A stretch of DNA of 47,393 nucleotides from Planctomycetota bacterium (GTDB lineage: Bacteria; Planctomycetota; Phycisphaerae; WQYP01), in contig JAKBBN010000015.1 in assembly GCA_021808485.1 (NCBI GenBank), positions 1 through 47,393 of the forward strand, given 5' to 3'. Shown piece by piece: positions 41,510-47,393 of the stretch. Below the pieces are notes generated by a model. It searched no databases and was not told the origin of the DNA. It was given only the letters and a program-made list of their open reading frames with translations. The position numbers and the translations under genes were made by a program. Numbering within the stretch: the stretch's first letter is position 1; every line of letters starts with the position of its first letter.

Positions 41510-44350
41510 TCATCCCAGCCCAAACAACCTCACTGGACCCAACAAACCCGAGTCGCGCACTTTCCAATGTGAGGCATTGAAATGATGATAGTTTATGCTG
41601 GCAAAATTGATATCGTGGAATATTTGCCATTTCACTCCGCGGCGATCCATTTCGCGAATGCGATTTGCCGGTAGATTGGTAACTTCCACCTCTAATAGAT
41701 TCCCCGTCGCATTCAGCTCATCTATAACCAAGTTGTACGGAGGTAATATCAAACCGGCCAGAAGTCGCCCGTTCAACCATACCTTGGCACTCTCCGAAAC
41801 GCGACCAAGGTCCAATAACCATGGGCCGTGGCCCGTTGGGGCATCAAAATTAATCGAGTACCGCGCTGTGCCCGCAAAGGCATCCGTCGCCGGATCACCG
41901 TTGGTGGTCCAGGATGCGAGTTGTTTGAGCCGCATTCCGCGGGGCAATTCCGGGCCGCCATCAATAAAATCAACATCCCACGGACCAGTGAGGGCCAATG
42001 ACGGTTTCCCCGCGCGCGCCATCGGCGCAAATCGCCGGCGGGATTCTGCCGCGCCAACCGGCTGTCCCACGGCGGCGGACGCAGTTGTCCGCAAGATTAG
42101 CGAATGTCCCGGCTGCAAATTTACCTCAACCATCGCTCTTGCTTTTGGCCCGTGTGATGATTGTGTTACATGTCCCGGGACGGTCTGACCGGTCATCGGA
42201 TCCATTAATGTTACCTGGCGGGCGGGGGTAGCCAATGCAAGGCGGCCGTTTAACGGTTTTTTACCCTGATAGGCCAGGAAGTAGAATGTATTCTCCCCGG
42301 ATTGGCGGCGAATAAAATGCAACCCGGCATGCCCGCACAAACTTTCTTGTCGTATATCCAGCGCCGGCAGTATTACCTCCGGCGGGCCTTTGAATATGCG
42401 GCCGGCACCGACAGTGGCTACGGAAACCTTTGATTCGGCGGCTTTCCATGGCACAAAGTGTAAGCCATTTATAAGCTGGGTCATTACGGCCTGATTCTCC
42501 GCTAAGCGGCCGAGGCCCGGCGGCATTTTTGGTAAATGATTCGCGAAAACGATTGTCGCGCCATCCGTCGCCAGTTTTATCAATCGCTTGAGTGTTGGCA
42601 CGGGCATAACTTCAATCGGCGGTACGACAATCGCGGCGTACGCACCGCCCGGAGCGATCAGCGTGCCATTGGCTGCGCCCAGCCGACTCAGCAGCCGATC
42701 CGAAAGATAATCGAATGAAAATCCCCCGCCCCACAGGACTTCCGCGGTTTTTCCAATCGGCTGGTTGTAAAACCAATCCTGGAGATTGGTCATGGTCTGG
42801 TACTGGGCCATCCGTCCGGCCTGATGCCATTGGTCATGAATAGGCCAGTAAAGCAAAATATCATTATCCGGTTTACCGACCTGTAAAACGCTCTGGCACC
42901 GCGCGATGTAGTCATTCAAAGTCCGCGCGTCTCGCCAGATGCTCATTCGCGGATTCATATCCGTAGCGGCATAAAACAGCCAGCCGGGCCATGCCGCATC
43001 ATCAGGCGAATAGCATGTGCCATGATAAAATACGTGATTCACACCCCCCAGAAAAAATTGATCCACCAGGCCCTTCATGTCCGCAAGTGTGACCGTGAAA
43101 TGTTCCGCAAGCCACGTTCCTGTTTCCGACGATATCAACGGTTTACCGGCAATGTGCGCCGGCGATGACGCGAATTTGGCGATAAGCGGGTGGCACCGGC
43201 CGATGCTGTCCACCGTGCCGAAATTTCCCTCCGGTTCCGGAATGTCCGCGACATTATAAAAATCCAGCAGATTGGTGGGCGAACCGTGCGCCTGGTTCCG
43301 CGTTAAAATTCCCCGCTTACGGCACCATGCCGCCCACTGGGGAAACACCGACTCCACAATCAAATCCGAAACGGTTTCCCGGTAGTCCGCCTGCACGCGG
43401 CCGACGGTTGCGTCGGCCGCATCCCCGGCCAGCGCCAGCAACTGTTCTTCCAGCCGGTAGCCGCGCAAGCGGGCGAACTGATCGAAAAAATCCGGTGACC
43501 ATTCGCCGTAACCGCGGGGTACGCCGGTAAAATATTCGTATGAATCATGATACATGGCGCGCGGTCGCTTCACGCCCGGCGCGGCAAAAGCGCGGGTGAA
43601 CTTTTTCAAAAAATGCGCGATCGCCGGCGGATAAATGGTGTTGATCATCATGCCATGTCCGCCGGGTGCGGCTCGTTTCACATGGCTGCCGGGATGACTT
43701 GCCAGCACGACCAGTTTCCAACGGCCGGCCGGTCGCGGCCAGGCAATGGCGCCGTGCGGCCGAATCAGGCGCCTAGGAATTTCCACCTGCCGGCCGTCCG
43801 CGGAAAAGGCCCGTGCATACAACACACGCCCGCGGGGCAGCCGCAGCGTCCATGGACTTGCGCCGGCGGGGGCGTTAAACACAAACGGACGGGCATACAG
43901 GCTGGCATTATTCCCGGTGATATCCGGCCCGCCGAAATTCCATCCCGTGCCCGTGGTCATGTCCACACCCATGCCCAAACGGTCTGTTTCAGTACGGTCG
44001 TGGTGCAGCATCTGCATCCATTTCCGGGTCAAATAGGGTATGTATCGAGTTTCCCATCCACGGGCACCGTAAATTGGAATGATGTGCACCCCGCCCATGC
44101 CGGCCGCCTTATAACGCCGCAGTTCCAACGATAAATTCACCGGGTCCACGGCGGAGCCCATCCACCAGTTGTAGCACCAGGGGCGGCATTGTTTGGTCAA
44201 CGGCGGCCATGGCGATTCACTCCGTCGCGACGTTGTGCCTGTCATGGCCGCGATGGGCGTCGCAGGCAACGCCGCTTTGGACGCGATGGTCGCTCCGGCC
44301 AATGATTTGACCATGGTTCGACGGGAAAATTGAGCGGTTTTTCTGGCCAT
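41510..44350 (-). CDS. GH106 alpha-L-rhamnosidase, Tat-exported
   Basis: A 946-residue enzyme expected to release alpha-L-rhamnose from pectin (rhamnogalacturonan) or glycosides. The N-terminus SRRTMVKSLAGA (Arg10-Arg11) is a twin-arginine signal. The catalytic barrel begins with PRPWCYNWWMG-type sequence (WCYNWWMGSAVD), followed by GMGGVHIIPIYGARGWE, DMTTGTGWNFGGP and NFGTVDSIGR, all typical of GH106. Residues about 780-940 are a galactose-binding-like sandwich with WLLDLGRVSESAKVWLNGRL and NLLEVEVTNLPANRIREMDR. The length agrees with the family (about 900-1100). A GGAGGATCC sequence precedes the ATG. It belongs with rhaB and with the CBM9-like lipoprotein gene upstream on the same strand. 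Confidence 0.9.
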   Translation of the reverse strand: MARKTAQFSRRTMVKSLAGATIASKAALPATPIAAMTGTTSRRSESPWPPLTKQCRPWCYNWWMGSAVDPVNLSLELRRYKAAGMGGVHIIPIYGARGWETRYIPYLTRKWMQMLHHDRTETDRLGMGVDMTTGTGWNFGGPDITGNNASLYARPFVFNAPAGASPWTLRLPRGRVLYARAFSADGRQVEIPRRLIRPHGAIAWPRPAGRWKLVVLASHPGSHVKRAAPGGHGMMINTIYPPAIAHFLKKFTRAFAAPGVKRPRAMYHDSYEYFTGVPRGYGEWSPDFFDQFARLRGYRLEEQLLALAGDAADATVGRVQADYRETVSDLIVESVFPQWAAWCRKRGILTRNQAHGSPTNLLDFYNVADIPEPEGNFGTVDSIGRCHPLIAKFASSPAHIAGKPLISSETGTWLAEHFTVTLADMKGLVDQFFLGGVNHVFYHGTCYSPDDAAWPGWLFYAATDMNPRMSIWRDARTLNDYIARCQSVLQVGKPDNDILLYWPIHDQWHQAGRMAQYQTMTNLQDWFYNQPIGKTAEVLWGGGFSFDYLSDRLLSRLGAANGTLIAPGGAYAAIVVPPIEVMPVPTLKRLIKLATDGATIVFANHLPKMPPGLGRLAENQAVMTQLINGLHFVPWKAAESKVSVATVGAGRIFKGPPEVILPALDIRQESLCGHAGLHFIRRQSGENTFYFLAYQGKKPLNGRLALATPARQVTLMDPMTGQTVPGHVTQSSHGPKARAMVEVNLQPGHSLILRTTASAAVGQPVGAAESRRRFAPMARAGKPSLALTGPWDVDFIDGGPELPRGMRLKQLASWTTNGDPATDAFAGTARYSINFDAPTGHGPWLLDLGRVSESAKVWLNGRLLAGLILPPYNLVIDELNATGNLLEVEVTNLPANRIREMDRRGVKWQIFHDINFASINYHHFNASHWKVRDSGLLGPVRLFGLG

Positions 44351-44548
44351 CGGATCCTCCGTGTGTTATGCGAAAACCGGCACGCACCGAGAATAAATTA
44401 ACGGTAAAAACGGGGCGGAATGAATTTGTCATCCCTGTTTTGCGTCAGGTATGAATTGTAATTCCCTCAGCGCAGAACACAACCGCCGCGAAATACCTGA
44501 CGTTTTTTTATATGGGGTATTACGCCGGAGATGGCGAACAGGGGGTGG

Positions 44549-45445
44549 TTATTTCCCGGCGGGCTGCGCCATGGTGAGATCGCTTTTCAAACTTGTCGCA
44601 AGGATCAGGCGCCCCATGCAGTAGGGGGCGAAGGCCTGCGATTCGAGGGGAACCGGAAAAAGATTGTATTGCACAAGCCGTCGATGGCCCGGTGAGGAAC
44701 CGGGTCGCCACAGATATCGCAGAACATTTGCCCGCAACCGCATGCCGGCGCGGGGCTTAACCCGCAACGGCTGGGGAAGATCGCCAAGGGGGATACGCGC
44801 CACAATATTCCACGTCGGCCGGCCGTGGAATATCCCGTGTGAGGCCTTTACTTCAAGGCCTTTGGCTTTCCATGGAATCAGGCTGTAGGGCTGAAGGAAA
44901 TTAACCGTGCCATCCGGGTTGGGCGTCGGCGGCGTGCTGGTACGATGCCATTCCTGATTGAACTGCCCATTCGGTGCGATGGTTATTTCATAAAAATTGG
45001 TGCCGTTCTGCCGGCGCGATGTATCCAGCCAGATTTCGTCACAATCCCGCTGCCAAAGGACGGATGACATTGCACCCGGCAAATACCACGGGTTGGGGCC
45101 GCAGTTAATGATGGCAATGTACAAGCTGTTTTTGCCGTACGCGGCGGCAACCACGGTTTTTGAATCCGCCGGCGGATAAGTACTTTGCGTGGCCGCATTA
45201 TATTGCAGCTGCCGGCGCCAGAGCCGACTGGTGGTAGGGTTGCGCATGGCCGCTCGTGCGGTTACGCCCGGCGCTGCGAGCAGGGCGGCTATTCCGCCGG
45301 ATTTATGATTGACCGTTCTCTGCCCCACATTGCTGCCCGCGCCGCCCGCGGAGCCATCTTTGCAGCCCGGCCATACGGACACCACGGACGCAGCGAGCGC
45401 CACCACGCCAAGCATTTTTAAGGTTGTCAGTCCTGCTTTTCGCAT
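44549..45445 (-). CDS. CBM9-like lipoprotein
   Basis: A 298-residue lipoprotein: the start MRKAGLTTLKMLGVVALAAS leads to Cys28 in WPGCKDG, a lipobox-like site. The body from about 95 has the carbohydrate-binding family 9-like (DOMON-type) pattern: TVVAAAYGKNSLYIAIINC, CDEIWLDTSR, YEITIAPNGQFNQEWHR, then NIVARIPLGDL and ending in an FAPYCMGRLI strand. Such proteins bind sugars or decorate extracellular enzymes; no catalytic domain is visible. The start at 45445 is preferred to 45481. It lies 198 bases upstream of the GH106 gene on the same strand, so the two could share a transcript. Confidence 0.75.
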   Translation of the reverse strand: MRKAGLTTLKMLGVVALAASVVSVWPGCKDGSAGGAGSNVGQRTVNHKSGGIAALLAAPGVTARAAMRNPTTSRLWRRQLQYNAATQSTYPPADSKTVVAAAYGKNSLYIAIINCGPNPWYLPGAMSSVLWQRDCDEIWLDTSRRQNGTNFYEITIAPNGQFNQEWHRTSTPPTPNPDGTVNFLQPYSLIPWKAKGLEVKASHGIFHGRPTWNIVARIPLGDLPQPLRVKPRAGMRLRANVLRYLWRPGSSPGHRRLVQYNLFPVPLESQAFAPYCMGRLILATSLKSDLTMAQPAGK

Positions 45446-45631
45446 CGTTACCCGTCGAACGGCAGCTTCCATTCCGCGCAATTCTTGGAGCTACGGTTCT
45501 CGCTAATTCTACAGCATTATATCGCCGCTGCCCAGTCCTCCAATTTTTTGGGGCCGGAGTGAGGCAGTTTTACCATTAGCCCCGGCCCGCCGGGAACCGC
45601 GACCATGGCGGCCGCCGGGCTGGCATCAGAT

Positions 45632-46681
45632 TCAAGCTGCCCCCGCAGTGGCCGCATTTGTTTCAATAGTTGTCACAGCTTGCGGGCTCATTTCACTGCT
45701 GTGGCCGGGAAATGCCTTGGCTTTTGGATCAAGCAGTGTTTTGGCAAAATTCACGGCAATCGCGGCCTCGCCGAACCCGGTTACAATAAGTTTTAACTTG
45801 CCTTCGAATCCGGTCACGTCGCCGGCGGCAAACACACCGGGCATAGTTGTCTGCATTTTCGCGTCCACGATAATGGACTGGCCTTCGATTTTCAGCGGCC
45901 ATTGCTTGATGGCACCCAATGAACTGATAAAACCGAGCTGCGGAAGTATTGCATCCACCGCCAGAGTCTTCTCTTCCTTGGTCTGGTTATTGAATATAAC
46001 CACACCACTCAGCTTATTATCGGTCGAAAGCACCTCTTTTAATTCCCAAAAAGTAAGAATTGGAGTGCCCGCGTTTTGAACCTTCCGCACGGAATCCTCA
46101 TGGGCACGAAATTGGTTTCGCCGGTGGATGATGGTGATGTGGGATGCCGTTCCATGCAAGTTCATGGCCCAGTCCAGAGCCGAATCTCCACCACCCACAA
46201 TCAGGAGTTTTTTGTTCGCGAATTCGGATTTTTTACCCACAAAATAGTGAATTCCGCGACCCTCCCAAACATTTGCGGAGGCGACGGGCAATTTTCGCGG
46301 CTGAAAGGCCCCCGCGCCCGCACAGATCAAGAGTGATCGCGTAACGTGCCGGCCTTTTTCAGTGCTGATCTCGTAGAAGCCGCTCTGCTCATCCCGGGAA
46401 AGTCCGGAAGCCGTCTCATTCAGGCAGACGGTAGGCTGATATTGCAGGCCCTGTTCCATCAGGTTTTTAACCAGGTCGCGGGCGATGATTTTAGGGAAGC
46501 CGGCCACATCATAAATGTACTTTTCAGGATACAGGGTGGCCAACTGTCCGCCGAGCTGGTCGAGTGAATCGATGATTTTTGTTTTCATGTGGCGAAGGCC
46601 GGCGTAGTAGGCTGCGTAAAGACCCACTGGCCCTCCGCCGAGGATGGTGATGTCGAAAACATCCTGATTGTTCTGGTCCAT
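45632..46681 (-). CDS. Ferredoxin-NADP+ reductase, thioredoxin-reductase type
   Basis: A 349-residue flavoprotein of the TrxR-like FNR type (YumC of Bacillus). FAD motif: ITILGGGPVGLYAAYYAG at about 11-28. The second dinucleotide (NADP) motif is LLIVGGGDSALDWAMNL. GVFAAGDVTGFEGKLKLI is the FAD-binding ATG-type segment, and the following VTGFGEAAIAVN is characteristic of this FNR family. The TrxR active-site CxxC is absent, as expected for FNR. The ATG at 46681 has an AAAGGAT ribosome-binding site; the in-frame TTG at 46699 is less likely. It supplies or uses reduced ferredoxin, which may connect it in the cell to Ehr-type complexes; direct linkage is not shown by the window. Confidence 0.9.
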   Translation of the reverse strand: MDQNNQDVFDITILGGGPVGLYAAYYAGLRHMKTKIIDSLDQLGGQLATLYPEKYIYDVAGFPKIIARDLVKNLMEQGLQYQPTVCLNETASGLSRDEQSGFYEISTEKGRHVTRSLLICAGAGAFQPRKLPVASANVWEGRGIHYFVGKKSEFANKKLLIVGGGDSALDWAMNLHGTASHITIIHRRNQFRAHEDSVRKVQNAGTPILTFWELKEVLSTDNKLSGVVIFNNQTKEEKTLAVDAILPQLGFISSLGAIKQWPLKIEGQSIIVDAKMQTTMPGVFAAGDVTGFEGKLKLIVTGFGEAAIAVNFAKTLLDPKAKAFPGHSSEMSPQAVTTIETNAATAGAA

Positions 46682-46902
46682 CTGGAGTGATCCTTTCAAA
46701 ATTGTTCGGCGGGCCGCGCTGCCGAATCAGGCATTGTATTCAGAACCGGCGTATATGAAAAGTTCGTAATGTGCGGAAATTTGGAGGGGTGTACAGGGAG
46801 TCTTTTATCATGTCGTTGCTTCAGCCGCTGCGCGGCGCCCCAAGTATATCAATGTCTGGGTGAGCGTTGACGACAGGGCGTGGCGATTTTTCCGGGCAGG
46901 GC

Positions 46903-47277
46903 CTAATTGTTATGTAATGTGGCGATTTTCCAGTATTGCGGCCACTGATTGCTCTGTTCCATGGCTTCTAAAGCCATCACGGCCTCTGCATTGTCCGCAT
47001 CCCATCGCATGCCCGATCCGCGCACGCGATCAGACAGGGCACGGCACTGGCTTTCCATCGGGTCACTGCCGATCTGCCAGCCCTTGGCGATGAACTCCGG
47101 ATATCGAATCATTTCCCGTCGATCTGATGCATAGGCAAGCATCCGATCGACCTCTTTGCGTTTAACGCCGCGGGTTTCTTTCCGCAGTTCCAGCAGGTCG
47201 TTCCAGATGCGTTGGTAGCCCTCATGCTTGACGTTGTGCAGAACGTCTCCAACCCATTTTTCGCCCAATGGAATCAA
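46903..47277 (-). pseudogene. ISKra4-like transposase fragment (C-terminal part)
   Basis: The frame encodes the end of an ISKra4-like transposase: GWQIGSDPMESQCRALSDRV, then RGSGMRWDADNAEAVMALEAM and WPQYWKI. This is the typical IGSGPxE...GSGMRW...NAEA tail (Gly to Asp in the IGSG motif). The ATG/TTG codon at 47277 is not a real start; the N-terminal two thirds are missing, because the sequence upstream (higher coordinates) reads as another transposase on the opposite strand. I see no inverted repeats of an intact element in the window. I treat it as a broken copy. Confidence 0.7.
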
Positions 47278-47393
47278 CGTTCTCTGGCGGATAAGCGTTA
47301 CGTGTACATCTGGGCGGACGGGGTCTATTTCAATATTCGCATGGGCGACGATGATTCCGCCTGTATTCTGGTGGTTCTGGGGGCTACGGCAGA
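47250..47393 (+). pseudogene. IS256 (mutator-type) transposase fragment at window edge
   Basis: Plus-strand codons from about 47260 read WNQRSLADKRYVYIWADGVY, followed by FNIRMGDDDSACILVVLGAT and continuing past the window. The YVYIWADGVYFNxR block is characteristic of the IS256/MULE transposase catalytic core, and the first conserved Asp is in WADG. No transposase-like sequence precedes it in this frame; a stop lies at 47125-47127 and the codons between match only the antisense of the ISKra4 fragment. Only an internal piece is visible, so its state beyond the edge is unknown. Confidence 0.7.

Noticed and set aside
45540..45590. GC-rich inverted repeat behind the FNR gene as terminator
   Set aside because: The hairpin GGGCCGG/CCGGCCC is followed by A's, not T's, in the direction of FNR transcription, so it is not a standard terminator.

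Overview
The window looks like chromosome from a planctomycete, most likely Phycisphaerae-like. This is an inference from gene content: PEP-CTERM anchored proteins, type II prepilin-like proteins with the H-X9-DG tail, a XylR-type regulator joining a LacI-like domain to an AraC domain, Tat-exported glycosidases, and a GC-rich, loosely packed layout. No rRNA, tRNA or CRISPR array was found.

Layout. 1-8659 (+) is one operon for a membrane-bound Hyf/complex I-like module: two tandem HyfB-type antiporter subunits (the first cut by the window edge), HyfC, HyfE, HyfF, HyfG and a fused ferredoxin/NuoB-type subunit. The HyfG catalytic subunit has lost three of the four [NiFe] cysteines, so this is better read as an energy-converting hydrogenase-related (Ehr) complex than as a hydrogenase. 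8660-9613 is degenerate and holds an FkbM methyltransferase remnant. 9614-11545 carries a DoxX-like membrane protein and a XylR-like regulator, divergently transcribed.

11950-19290 (+) is the most unusual stretch. It holds three consecutive copies of the same two-gene module: promoter, leader, prepilin-like protein, intergenic hairpin, PEP-CTERM protein, terminator. The first two copies share a gapless ~190-nt promoter and leader whose hairpin shows compensatory base changes.

19344-28209 holds a GH27 alpha-galactosidase-like enzyme, a TlpA-like thioredoxin lipoprotein or secreted protein, an unrecognised membrane protein, a RicT/PSP1 protein, an EVE-domain protein, an N-acetylmuramoyl-L-alanine amidase (-) and a GH28 polygalacturonase-like lipoprotein. 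The following AT-rich gap contains a strong candidate for an ~80-nt structured small RNA on the minus strand and a small direct-repeat cluster.

28969-45445 is rich in carbohydrate genes: a conserved hypothetical protein with a BshC-like motif, rhamnulokinase (-), a second GH27, a GH31 glycosidase (-) with a TTGACA promoter covered by a palindromic operator, MreD-like and ImuA-like proteins (-), a YdjC-type deacetylase, a 3D-domain protein, a GH106 rhamnosidase and a CBM9-like lipoprotein. GH28, GH106 and RhaB, with GH27 and GH31, together suggest growth on pectin-type (rhamnogalacturonan and galactan-bearing) plant polymers. The right end has a ferredoxin-NADP reductase (-), then remnants of two unrelated transposases facing each other at the window edge.
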